DNA from: Achromobacter pulmonis | GTDB taxonomy: Bacteria; Pseudomonadota; Gammaproteobacteria; Burkholderiales; Burkholderiaceae_B | Assembly (NCBI RefSeq): GCF_002885955.2 | Contig: NZ_POQS01000002.1 | Span: 815,526 to 879,525 of the forward strand | Direction: 5' to 3' | DNA: 64,000 bases | In this document: one piece after another, positions 8,919 through 17,019 of the stretch | Position numbering within the stretch: the stretch's first letter is position 1 | Layout: each line of letters starts with the position of its first letter | Notes under the pieces: generated by a model | Database searches by the model: none | Told to the model about the DNA's origin: nothing | The model's input: the letters and a program-made list of their open reading frames with translations, nothing else | Made by a program: the position numbers and the translations under genes

Positions 8919-11321
8919 ATGTCGACCTTTATGGAAGCGTTCCTGAGCGGCATTGCCCTCCTGCTTTTCGCCGCCATACTGGTCTTGCTGCATTTCCTGC
9001 GGAAGATGCTGGCCGAAGCCCGGCGCCTGCGCCTCGACGCGCGGGAAGCCCGGGCGTCTCGCGAGATGCAGACCCGTCTGCTGGACGCCACCCCCACGCT
9101 CGTCGCAGCGCTCGACGGCATGAACCGATACCTGACCGTGAACCGGGCTTTCGAAAACATGGTGGGGCTGGACCGCAGCCGGCTGATTGGGGCGAAGGCC
9201 GGCTCGCTGCATGGCGCGGCCGGGTCGCTGGGGGCTCAGTTGGAAGCCTTCGCCGCCCAATGCGCCGTGGCGGACAGGGCGATCGCCGAAGTCATCGAAG
9301 TACACGCCGCCGACGGCCGGGCCATCGAAGGAATGTTGATCGTGCAGCCCTTTCGCGGCGATGACGACGCGCCTCGCGGCGCCCTGGTGGCGCTTGTCGA
9401 TGCCAGCGCGCGCCTGTCGGCCGAACGCGAGGCCCGCGAAATCCGGGACACCGTAGAAGACCTGACGCGAACCCTGCCCATGGCATTTTTCCGGATCCGC
9501 GAGGAGCCCGGCGGCCATCGCTGGATCCCGTATTTGGTGGGCCAAACCGAGAGGTTCCTGCGTATGTCGTCGCGCGAGATCCGCCAGCAGTCCGGCAGGG
9601 GAAATCTGCCCAACATCCTGGAAGACTACTGGCCTGCCGCCGACGCGGCAGTGGACGCATCCCGCGACGGCGGCAAGCCGATACAGATCGACCTGGCAAC
9701 GCACCGCGCGGGCGATGACGGATGGGTGAGAGTCGGCACTGCCCTGCCCCGGCGTCTCGCCGACGGCTCGGTCCTCTGGAACGGCTACCTGCTGGATGTC
9801 ACGCAGGAGCACCGTGATGCAGAGGCGCTCAGCCGCGCCAAGGCTGAGGCCGACGCAAATGCCCAGGCGAAGTCCCGCTTTCTGGCTGCGATGAGTCACG
9901 AAATCCGCACGCCGCTGGCGACGACGCTGGGCGCGCTCGAGTTGTTGCGCGATACGCCCATGGACGACTATCAGCGCCAGCAGGTCGACCTGGCGGACAG
10001 CGCCTCCCGGCTTCTGATCGAAATCCTGGGCGATATCCTGGATTTCTCCCGCCTGGAGGACGGTCCGGTGCCGGTCGAATCGATACCGTACAGCCTGCGC
10101 GAGGTGCTGGACCAGGTGACGCATATCTTCTCGGCCAAGGCCCGGGAGAAGGGATTGACGCTGGACGCATGCGTCGCACCCGAGATCGCGGCGCAATATC
10201 GGGGCGACCCGGTGCGGGTGAAGCAGATTCTCCTGAACCTGATCGGCAACGCCATCAAGTTCACCGTGGCCGGCGGAATCAGCATCCTGGTCAGGACGGC
10301 GCCCGCCGGGTCCGCGGCAGCCGCATCCGTTCAGACGGTCCTGATCTCGGTTTCGGATACCGGCATCGGGATTTCGGCCGAAGCGCAGAGCCGGTTGTTC
10401 CGCCCTTTTTCGCAGGCCGATGCGTCGACCGTGCGCCAATACGGAGGCAGCGGCCTGGGGCTGGCGATCTGCATGCGCCTGAGCCGCCTGATGGGGGGAA
10501 GCATTCAAGTGCAGAGCACCGAAGGCGTCGGCAGCCGGTTCGACGTCACCTTGCCCCTGCACATCCTGCAGCTGGATCCGCCCGACTCCATACTGGCCGG
10601 CAAGCGTATCCGCATCGAGGTGCACCGCGCAGCGGACGACGCCGCCCTTCAGGCATATGCGCGCGCATTGGGCATGCGGCCGGTCGAGCCTCCCGGCGCC
10701 GCCGACCTGCATATCGTCGAATTGCCGCAACCGGGACCCTCGCCGCTGCCAGCCACGCTTTACTTCGCGCCGGGCGGATATGCGCCGGAGACCTTGCCGC
10801 CAGGGACGTCCCCGGCGCAGATGCTGGCCGGCGGGCCGGTGTTGTTTGGCGAACTGGCGCGCACCTGTCTCAGTGCGTTGCAGACGGAGCATCCTGTTAC
10901 CAAATCCCCGGCGGCGCTACGGGAAAATGGCGCCGTTCTTGAAACGCGCCGAATACTGATCGTGGAAGACCATTTGCCTTATCAGATCGTGATTCGAAAT
11001 ATGGTGGACAAGCTGGGGTGGCAGGCGGATGTGGTCTCGGACGGCAGGCAGGCGTTGAACCAACTGGAACGGGCGCCATACGCGTTGATGCTAACGGATT
11101 GCCACATGCCCGACATGGACGGCTTCGAATTGACGCGTCGGGTTCGCGCGCACGACGATGCCCGCATACGGACCCTCCCCGTGGTGGGGCTGAGCGCCGA
11201 CGTCCAGAGTGAATACGTGGAGCGCCTTCGGCAAGCCGGCCTCAATGACTTCCTGGTCAAACCCGTCAGCCTTTCCACGCTGCGCAAGTGCATAGGGAGA
11301 TGGACCGATGAATCCCATTGA
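8919..11321 (+). CDS. Hybrid sensor histidine kinase (PAS-PAS-HisKA-HATPase-REC)
   Basis: An 800-residue membrane-tethered sensor kinase. One N-terminal transmembrane helix (about 5-27) is followed by a coiled linker and two PAS-like domains (about 50-165 and 185-300). The dimerisation domain has the phospho-accepting His in AAMSHEIRTPL (about 327). The ATPase has N-box NLIGNAIKFT, G1 DTGIGIS and G2 GGSGLGLAI. A C-terminal receiver has phospho-Asp in LMLTDCHMPDMDG and Lys in FLVKPV. There is no periplasmic sensor, so the signal is probably cytoplasmic or within the membrane. It lacks an Hpt domain, which is supplied by the gene at 12052. The ATG at 8919 is chosen because it directly precedes the membrane helix; an upstream TTG would add 19 unlikely residues. 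Confidence 0.93.
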   Translation: MSTFMEAFLSGIALLLFAAILVLLHFLRKMLAEARRLRLDAREARASREMQTRLLDATPTLVAALDGMNRYLTVNRAFENMVGLDRSRLIGAKAGSLHGAAGSLGAQLEAFAAQCAVADRAIAEVIEVHAADGRAIEGMLIVQPFRGDDDAPRGALVALVDASARLSAEREAREIRDTVEDLTRTLPMAFFRIREEPGGHRWIPYLVGQTERFLRMSSREIRQQSGRGNLPNILEDYWPAADAAVDASRDGGKPIQIDLATHRAGDDGWVRVGTALPRRLADGSVLWNGYLLDVTQEHRDAEALSRAKAEADANAQAKSRFLAAMSHEIRTPLATTLGALELLRDTPMDDYQRQQVDLADSASRLLIEILGDILDFSRLEDGPVPVESIPYSLREVLDQVTHIFSAKAREKGLTLDACVAPEIAAQYRGDPVRVKQILLNLIGNAIKFTVAGGISILVRTAPAGSAAAASVQTVLISVSDTGIGISAEAQSRLFRPFSQADASTVRQYGGSGLGLAICMRLSRLMGGSIQVQSTEGVGSRFDVTLPLHILQLDPPDSILAGKRIRIEVHRAADDAALQAYARALGMRPVEPPGAADLHIVELPQPGPSPLPATLYFAPGGYAPETLPPGTSPAQMLAGGPVLFGELARTCLSALQTEHPVTKSPAALRENGAVLETRRILIVEDHLPYQIVIRNMVDKLGWQADVVSDGRQALNQLERAPYALMLTDCHMPDMDGFELTRRVRAHDDARIRTLPVVGLSADVQSEYVERLRQAGLNDFLVKPVSLSTLRKCIGRWTDESH

Positions 11322-11390
11322 CGCAAACCGGACGATCCGGCCTTCCCGCCCCGCGCCCGCCTTTCCGCCCCTTACAGAACGGAGTCGCAC

Positions 11391-12023
11391 TTGACCACAG
11401 TACTCGTCGTAGACGACCACCCTTCGTTGCGCCTGGTCCTGAAGACGCACCTGAGTCAGGTGTTGGGCGTAACAGGCATACTGGAAGCCGACAACGGCCA
11501 GTCCACCATACAGACCGTCAAGGACAACCACCCTGGTTTGGTCATTCTGGATATCGACATTCCGAAGATCAACGGGTTGGACGTGATTCCGCGGATCAAG
11601 TCCATCCAACCGGACATCCGCATCCTGGTGGTATCAGGACAGGACCAGTCGGTTTTTGCACCGCGCGTAAAACTCGCCGGGGCCAACGGCTACGTCAGCA
11701 AGTCGCAGGAAATATCCGAAATCCTTCGCTGCGTCGAAGCCGTCCTGGCCGGCTACACCGTCTTTCCCAACACCGAGGGCCCGCACTCCGCGCGGCAGGC
11801 CGGTACGGCCGACAACGTGGATCGGCTGAGCCGTCTCTCGGACAAGGAGATTGTCATCATGCAGATGCTGGCCCGCGGCATGTCAAACAAAGAAATCGGC
11901 GAAGCGCTTTTCATCAGCAACAAAACGGTCAGCACGCACAAGACGCGCATTATGGAAAAACTGAACGTACAGACGCTGCTTGAACTGATCGACTTTGCGC
12001 GCCAGTGCGGAATCGCCCGGTAG
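11391..12023 (+). CDS. BvgA-like NarL/FixJ-family response regulator
   Basis: A 210-residue regulator: receiver domain about 1-120 with acidic pair Asp8/Asp9, phospho-Asp54 in LVILDIDIPK and Lys in GYVSKSQ, then a LuxR-type HTH at about 145-205. The HTH segment MSNKEIGEALFISNKTVSTH is nearly the same as the corresponding BvgA sequence recalled from Bordetella, so similar DNA targets are expected. No in-frame ATG lies at the receiver start. TTG at 11391 with ACGGAG six bases upstream is the most likely start. It lies between a hybrid kinase and an Hpt gene and is the probable output of the relay. Confidence 0.93.
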   Translation: MTTVLVVDDHPSLRLVLKTHLSQVLGVTGILEADNGQSTIQTVKDNHPGLVILDIDIPKINGLDVIPRIKSIQPDIRILVVSGQDQSVFAPRVKLAGANGYVSKSQEISEILRCVEAVLAGYTVFPNTEGPHSARQAGTADNVDRLSRLSDKEIVIMQMLARGMSNKEIGEALFISNKTVSTHKTRIMEKLNVQTLLELIDFARQCGIAR

Positions 12024-12051
12024 TCGTCATGCCCGCCTCTCGGAGAACCAG

Positions 12052-12729
12052 ATGAATCTCGCGCTCGTCATCGGATCCGATCCTGGGCGGATGCGCGAAT
12101 TGTGCGCCCGCCTGGAGAACCTCGGTCTCGTGGTGGAAAGCTGCCCGGATGTCGCCGCCATGTCGGGCTATTCGGCCACCCCCCGAGTTGTCGTGTGGGA
12201 CGGAAAATCGCCGCAGGCTTCAGCGGCGTTGCCGCCCGCCGCGGTCGGGGAGGCGCCGATACGCCTGTGGATCGCGCCCTCGGGCAGCGCCATTGCTGAC
12301 GATGAGGCGTATCGCGCCCGGCCCATCGCCGATTCGGAGCTGCTGCCAGCCCTATTGAGCGCCGGCTACTGTCTGCCGGACGACCGCGAATGCGCCGCCA
12401 TCCCCGCGGTGCTCCACGGCCTGGTCGACGGGGACGCCGCCGTCGTGGCCGAACTCGTCGACAGCCTGGCCGACACCGGGCTCAATGACCTGGCGGGCTA
12501 TCGGGCCTGCTGCGCAAGTCGGGACTGGCATGGGGCCGGCGCGCTGGCGCATCGCATCAAAGGCACGGCGCGGCTGGCCGGATGCGCATCGCTGACGCGG
12601 CTATGCGAACACATCGAGGCCGTCACCCGCAGCGGCGACGGCGCCGAGGTCGAACGGCTGAACACCTTGTTCGTGCCTGCGCTGGAACGACTCTGCGCCG
12701 AGCTGCATCGCCTGCGGCAGGGGCGCTGA
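12052..12729 (+). CDS. Hpt phosphotransfer protein with degenerate receiver
   Basis: A 225-residue protein. The N-terminal about 110 residues resemble a receiver fold (LALVIGSDPGRMRELCARL) but lack the Asp/Lys active site. The C-terminal half is an Hpt four-helix domain with the phospho-accepting His in ALAHRIKGTARLAG. It would pass phosphate from the receiver of a hybrid kinase to the BvgA-like regulator, whose gene ends 28 bp upstream. The ATG at 12052 is preferred since CGGAGA lies upstream; an earlier start would overlap the regulator gene. Confidence 0.85.
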   Translation: MNLALVIGSDPGRMRELCARLENLGLVVESCPDVAAMSGYSATPRVVVWDGKSPQASAALPPAAVGEAPIRLWIAPSGSAIADDEAYRARPIADSELLPALLSAGYCLPDDRECAAIPAVLHGLVDGDAAVVAELVDSLADTGLNDLAGYRACCASRDWHGAGALAHRIKGTARLAGCASLTRLCEHIEAVTRSGDGAEVERLNTLFVPALERLCAELHRLRQGR

Positions 12730-12798
12730 CTTCTCGCCAGGGCCCGGGCCGGCGTCGCCAGCCCTGCGGATGGCAAGCCAGGTGCGGCATGGCTTCGC

Positions 12799-14673
12799 TC
12801 AGTCCCCTAACCCGGCGTTACTGCATACGCCGGCGCCAACGCTATCGGCCTGGCCCCGCGCGCTCCGATGCGCCACCTCATCGATGGCTCTTCCCAGCGA
12901 ACTCAGGTTCACGGGCTTGATCAGAATCCGGTCCATGCCCGCTGCCCTGGCGCGCTCGACTTCCGCTTCGTGCGCGCCCGCGGTATAGCCCAGGATGGGC
13001 AAGGCGGCGCTCGCGTCGCCACGTTGCCGCAGGATGCGCGCGAAGGTGTAGCCGTCCATCACGGGCATCGCGCAGTCGCACACCACGACGTCGAACCGCT
13101 GTTCGCCCAACATCTCGAGCGCCTGCGCTCCGTTGCGGGCGCAGCAAACGCGATGGCCCAGCTTCTGCAACTGGCGCTGCAATAGCAGGACATTGGACGG
13201 CTGGTCGTCGACGACCAGCACATTCAGCGGCACGCACGCCGGCGCGACCGGCTCGAACGCTGCAATGCGCGCGGGCGAAGCAGGCTGCGCCGGCGCCTCA
13301 CGCAGCGGCAGGCGGGCGGAGATGCTCGTGCCGACGCCCAGTTCGCTTTCTATCGCGATCGCGCCCCCCATCTTCCGCACCAGCCTGTCGCAAATGGATA
13401 GCCCGAGGCCGGTGCCCCGGTCCGATGCGGGCAGCGTTTCTGCAACCTGCACGAAGGGTTGCAGCAAGGATTCAATCGCCTGCGCGGGAATGCCCACGCC
13501 GGTGTCGACGACCTTCAATGAGATCCATTGAAGGTCTCCCTCCCGGACATCGGCGCCCACGAATACCCGCACCGTGCCGCGCCGCGTGAAGCGGATCGCA
13601 TTGGACACGAAATTGTTCAAGACCTGTTTCAGCCGCAAGGGATCCACGTGGTAGGCGCCAGCGCCGCCCTCGGGCATATCGACCTCCAGGACCAGCTCCA
13701 AACCCTTGCCTTCGGCAATGGGACGGAACACGTTCACCACCTCCTCGACCAGCTCTACAAGCGCCGTAGGCCGAGGCGACAACTGGAATTTCCCGGCCTC
13801 CATCTTGGAAAGGTCGAGCAGATCGTCTATCAGCGACAACAGCGACTTGGACGCGTCGTATGCGGTGCTCAGCTGTCTCCGGTCCTGACTTGGCAAGCCC
13901 GGATGCGACAACGTCAGTTCCAGCACGCCCATGATCGCGTTCATGGGCGTGCGAATTTCATGGCTCACAGACGCCAGGAAGGTGGTCTTGGCCCTGTCCG
14001 CGCCCTCCGCGCGGTCCTTGGCAACCGCCAGTTCCTTCAGAACGCGCTGGCGGTGCGTGATGTCCATCCAGCCACCGACCACGCCCGTCACCGCGCCGCG
14101 GGCATTGCGCAAGGGCTCCATCCAGTGCCGGACCGTCATCTCCCGGCCGTGCACGTGAAATTCGCGGTCTTTGCTCAGTGCGACGCCCGTCGCCATGACT
14201 TCGCGGTAATCCTTTTCTATCTGGGCCAGCTCCACGTCACAGACCAACATCTGCAAGGCCCGGTCGACCGACGTGTTTCTCAGCGCCCCCCGCGACCGCT
14301 GCAGCAGCTTCTCGTATGCGCTGTTGCACGCCAGCAGATTCAGGTCCTTGTCCCGCAGCACGATGGGATCCGGAATGGCGTCCAGAACCGCGGTCTGGAA
14401 CGCCAGCAGATCCTTCAGACGCGTTTCGGAGCGCAGATGCTGCCGGCTCTTGCGGACCAGCAGAATCAAGACCACCAGCGCGGCGACGAACCCTGTGACG
14501 CAGACCAGCGATGTCAGCTCCAGCCAGAGCGCGGTCATGGGTTCGGTGAAACCGGGAAACGCGGCGACCGCGCCGCCGAACGCCATGGCGGCGCGCGACG
14601 TCGTGGAACGGCTCAAGCGCGATCGTACGCAGGAAGGGGGATGACAGGGACGAAGAAGTGAGGCCGGATCCAT
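12799..14673 (-). CDS. Hybrid sensor histidine kinase (TM-PAS-HisKA-HATPase-REC)
   Basis: A 624-residue kinase similar in its cytoplasmic layout to BvgS/EvgS but without periplasmic Venus-flytrap domains. One transmembrane helix (about 50-72) is followed by a PAS domain (about 88-205), HisKA with His about 238 (SVSHEIRTPMNA), and HATPase with NFVSNAIRFT, DTGVGIP and GTGLGLSI. The C-terminal receiver has Asp in VVVCDCAMPVMDG and Lys in ILIKPV. The start could also be one of the Met codons at 14586 or 14538; the latter sits just before the membrane helix. It ends convergently with the Hpt gene. Its upstream region, shared with the EAL gene, carries three BvgA-like dyads. Confidence 0.92.
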   Translation of the reverse strand: MDPASLLRPCHPPSCVRSRLSRSTTSRAAMAFGGAVAAFPGFTEPMTALWLELTSLVCVTGFVAALVVLILLVRKSRQHLRSETRLKDLLAFQTAVLDAIPDPIVLRDKDLNLLACNSAYEKLLQRSRGALRNTSVDRALQMLVCDVELAQIEKDYREVMATGVALSKDREFHVHGREMTVRHWMEPLRNARGAVTGVVGGWMDITHRQRVLKELAVAKDRAEGADRAKTTFLASVSHEIRTPMNAIMGVLELTLSHPGLPSQDRRQLSTAYDASKSLLSLIDDLLDLSKMEAGKFQLSPRPTALVELVEEVVNVFRPIAEGKGLELVLEVDMPEGGAGAYHVDPLRLKQVLNNFVSNAIRFTRRGTVRVFVGADVREGDLQWISLKVVDTGVGIPAQAIESLLQPFVQVAETLPASDRGTGLGLSICDRLVRKMGGAIAIESELGVGTSISARLPLREAPAQPASPARIAAFEPVAPACVPLNVLVVDDQPSNVLLLQRQLQKLGHRVCCARNGAQALEMLGEQRFDVVVCDCAMPVMDGYTFARILRQRGDASAALPILGYTAGAHEAEVERARAAGMDRILIKPVNLSSLGRAIDEVAHRSARGQADSVGAGVCSNAGLGD

Positions 14674-14740
14674 GACAGGACACCAAAGAATGACTGTCGC
14701 ACGGATGCAATCTACGTGTTCCTCAGTATCCCGGGCTGAC

Positions 14741-14806
14741 GAAATTTCGGAACCTTCTGCGGAAATTTCCTACAGCAGCGGCTGGCTCCGAATGTGAAAT
14801 TTCCTA
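14741..14806. promoter_or_regulatory. Three BvgA-like inverted heptamer sites (kinase/EAL divergent promoter)
   Basis: GAAATTTC-centred dyads begin at 14741, 14762 (GAAATTTCCTA) and 14796 (GAAATTTCCTA). Each joins a TTTCCTA-like heptamer to its complement, which matches the published BvgA consensus T-TTC(C/T)TA. The first two are 21 bp apart, about two helical turns. They lie between the divergent kinase (starts 14673) and EAL (starts 14875) genes. Binding by the neighbouring BvgA-like regulator is inferred. Confidence 0.6.
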
Positions 14807-14874
14807 CCCCTGCCGCAAGGCGGAGTTGCTAGCCTTGTAGGCATGTTGTCTCGACCATAACCGGGAAGCACGCC

Positions 14875-15726
14875 ATGTGGTGCCAGGAAAATTCGGCTCG
14901 ACTCATTCAGTTCCATGAGCACGAAGTCATCGAAATGCTGCGGGATCCTTCGCAGCTCCAACTCGTGTTCCAGCCCCAGGTAAATCTGAAGACCGGACGC
15001 ATCGAGTCCGCCGAAGCGCTCGCGCGCTGGAATCACCCCGTCTGGGGCGTGTTGCCCGCGGGCCGCTTCATCGGCGCGATTCAGGGCATGAATATGCAAG
15101 CCCCGCTATTCAGACGCGTGACAGAGCTTGCGCTGGCGGCCAGCGCCGCATTGAACCTCGCGTCCAGGCCATTGCCGCTGGCCGTCAATGCCTGCGCCGC
15201 CACCTTGTCTACGCACGACAATGTCGACTTTCTGAGGTCGACCGCATTGCGCAGACGCGTGGATCCCGCCCTTATCAGGGTGGAGCTGACCGAAGACACC
15301 CCCGCCGCCGACGCCAAGGCGCTTAAGGCTGCGCTGACCCGCCTGCGGCAATACGGGTTCCAAGTCAGCATTGACGACTTCGGCGTCGGTTATGCAAATC
15401 TGGACCGGCTTCTGGACCTGCCCATAGACGAACTCAAGCTCGATCGCGTGTTCGCCGCTCAGGTCGGCGACAGTCCGATTGCCCGGCAGTCGGTCAGATT
15501 CGCGCTGGGCCTCGCCAAGGAAATGGGTTGGCGGGTCGTCGCGGAGGGCATTTCGACGGTTGCGGAACTTCGGGCGCTCTACCAGCTCGGCTGTCGCCAT
15601 GGGCAGGGCTACCTGCTCGGCCGCCCCATGGCCCTGGAGGCGCTGATGACCCTTCCGCGGGATCGACGCGGCCAACGATGCCCTCTTGCCGGCGAAGGAT
15701 TGAACGCCGCGACGGGGTCAGTCTGA
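14875..15726 (+). CDS. EAL-domain cyclic-di-GMP phosphodiesterase
   Basis: A 283-residue protein that is almost entirely one EAL domain; no membrane segment is visible. The catalytic set appears complete: EAL in SAEALARW, Asn in AVNACA, Glu in RVELTED, the Asp pair in IDDFGVGYANL, Lys in ELKLDR, Glu in VVAEGIS and the end motif QGYLLGRP. It should hydrolyse c-di-GMP to pGpG. Size and context recall BvgR, but orthology is not claimed. Its stop overlaps the convergent receiver-like gene by 9 bp. Confidence 0.92.
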   Translation: MWCQENSARLIQFHEHEVIEMLRDPSQLQLVFQPQVNLKTGRIESAEALARWNHPVWGVLPAGRFIGAIQGMNMQAPLFRRVTELALAASAALNLASRPLPLAVNACAATLSTHDNVDFLRSTALRRRVDPALIRVELTEDTPAADAKALKAALTRLRQYGFQVSIDDFGVGYANLDRLLDLPIDELKLDRVFAAQVGDSPIARQSVRFALGLAKEMGWRVVAEGISTVAELRALYQLGCRHGQGYLLGRPMALEALMTLPRDRRGQRCPLAGEGLNAATGSV

Positions 15727-16125
15727 ACCTTGGATGCGGTAGATGATGTTTCCCGCCATCATCGAATCTATCAGCATAGACATCGCGTGTCTGCTGTGAT
15801 AGGTATAGCCGTCGATGATGCCATGGGCGCCCGCCTGCAGAATTAGCGGCAGGTACCGCTCCCATAGCGCGAGCGCCCTGACGGCGATCTTCGCCTTGGG
15901 GAACAAGGCTCGCACCCTGGCCGTCGCGGCCAGGCACTTGGTGGGACTGGCCAATACATCCAGAATGACCAACTCGGGCGTTTCCGCGTTGTCTTCCAGC
16001 TCGAAAAAACGCAGGTCCGATGCATCCAGCACCCATACCGAAAGCTCGGGATACTGGTTCAACGTCCGCCGAAAGTCCTCATAAGTGGACAGCCTGTCCG
16101 AGATTATCAATGCACGCGCCATCAT
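15718..16125 (-). CDS. Degenerate CheY-like receiver (pseudo-receiver)
   Basis: A 135-residue single-domain protein with receiver topology (ALIISDRLSTYEDFRRTL ... ELVILDVLASP ... GAHGIIDG). The central Asp is present (LVILD), but the acidic pair is incomplete and the conserved Lys after strand 5 is missing. It may be a phosphorylation-independent signalling partner. The ATG at 16125 is chosen because a strong GGAGGAG lies 8 bp upstream. Two BvgA-like dyads stand about 90-120 bp ahead of it. Confidence 0.75.
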   Translation of the reverse strand: MMARALIISDRLSTYEDFRRTLNQYPELSVWVLDASDLRFFELEDNAETPELVILDVLASPTKCLAATARVRALFPKAKIAVRALALWERYLPLILQAGAHGIIDGYTYHSRHAMSMLIDSMMAGNIIYRIQGSD

Positions 16126-16216
16126 CTGATCAGCTCCTCCCACCACCGCCTGCCTGGCTGCCACAGCGCAACCGGCCCCGCTAAAGTCTGCAACAGTTCC
16201 CGGCGTCCCCTGCTGT

Positions 16217-16247
16217 GGAAATTTCCTCATGTTTTGCGGAAAGTTCT
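16217..16247. promoter_or_regulatory. Paired BvgA-like dyads upstream of the receiver-like gene
   Basis: GGAAATTTCC at 16217-16226 and GGAAAGTTCT at 16238-16247 are spaced exactly 21 bp, about 92-122 bp ahead of the minus-strand ATG at 16125. The second is embedded in TTGCGGAAAGTTCTTAG. Regulator assignment is inferred. Confidence 0.55.
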
Positions 16248-16287
16248 TAGTCGCCGCCCCGTTGCCGGCGAGACGAGAACCATGTTC

Positions 16288-16319
16288 GGAAATTTCCCCG
16301 GCGGATTGCGGAATTTTCC
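16288..16319. promoter_or_regulatory. Paired BvgA-like dyads upstream of the HTH gene
   Basis: GGAAATTTCC at 16288-16297 and GGAATTTTCC at 16310-16319 are spaced 22 bp and lie about 58-89 bp ahead of the plus-strand ATG at 16377. This repeats the spacing seen at 14741 and 16217. Confidence 0.55.
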
Positions 16320-16376
16320 CGGTCCGGAAGTGCTGCGACCCATGCATTCTTGCGCGGACATGAAGACACAACAGCC

Positions 16377-16829
16377 ATGATCGGCGGCTCCCTCCGCCGG
16401 GCGTCTCTTGTGGCCGTGCCCGATGCCTCTTCCGAGACCATGAAGCAATTCACGCCAGTCCGGCCGATCCGACGCGCCCAGAGCACCTATGTCGCGCCGC
16501 AACCCACGCGTCAGCTCAACGTCCTGACATCCGAGACGCCCCACCCCTGGCCGCGACACCGAGAGGGCCTTCCAGGGCCGGTACAGGTGCTGATAGAAGC
16601 CCGAGGCTTCAGCGCAATGCGCGCCTGGCGTACCCATCGTGGTCTGTCCATGGCCTCGACTCAGGCGCGCACCAATCTGTGCCTTCCCACCTTGCTGGCA
16701 TTGGACAGCGGCGACGTGGCCTTGTGCGAATGGACGGTCGATCTCCTGGCCAAGGCGCTGCGCGTGGATCCAGACCTGCTGCTGAAGGCGGAGATGCTTG
16801 CCGCCGCATATCGCTGTAAAGGCGAATAG
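16377..16829 (+). CDS. Small XRE-type helix-turn-helix protein
   Basis: About 150 residues. The C-terminal half (about 85-145) follows the XRE/Cro HTH pattern, with MRAWRTHRGLSMAS for the first helices and LAKALRVDPDLLL for the last; the recognition helix is not typical. The N-terminal part looks disordered and is rich in Pro/Arg. The ATG at 16377 and the one at 16440 are both possible since neither has a good ribosome site. Its place between two BvgA-like site clusters and just before the adhesin suggests a local regulator (inference). Confidence 0.5.
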   Translation: MIGGSLRRASLVAVPDASSETMKQFTPVRPIRRAQSTYVAPQPTRQLNVLTSETPHPWPRHREGLPGPVQVLIEARGFSAMRAWRTHRGLSMASTQARTNLCLPTLLALDSGDVALCEWTVDLLAKALRVDPDLLLKAEMLAAAYRCKGE

Positions 16830-16863
16830 GCGTTTCGCCGCAATAGCGGAATCGGGTACGTTC

Positions 16864-16873
16864 GGAATTTTCC
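16864..16873. promoter_or_regulatory. BvgA-like dyad upstream of the adhesin gene
   Basis: GGAATTTTCC within TTCGGAATTTTCCGCAG, about 150 bp ahead of the adhesin ATG at 17020. A weaker half-like element (CGGTTTCCC) follows about 22 bp on. Same family as the sites at 14741-16319. Confidence 0.4.
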
Positions 16874-17019
16874 GCAGCCCCATTCATCGGTTTCCCAACC
16901 TCAGAAATCCTGGACCGCTCCATCCTTGTATCAAGGCGCGAAAGGCCGTGCATTAGCGCCCCAAGCGAGACGAGAGCACGCATGTTTGTTTTGCTGGTTC
17001 ACTGTACTGAGAGTTGATC

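Noticed and set aside
8073-10892. Long minus-strand open frame opposite the first hybrid kinase
   Set aside because: The plus-strand kinase has all catalytic motifs in order; the antisense frame is a GC-rich shadow with His/Arg/Gln-rich sequence.
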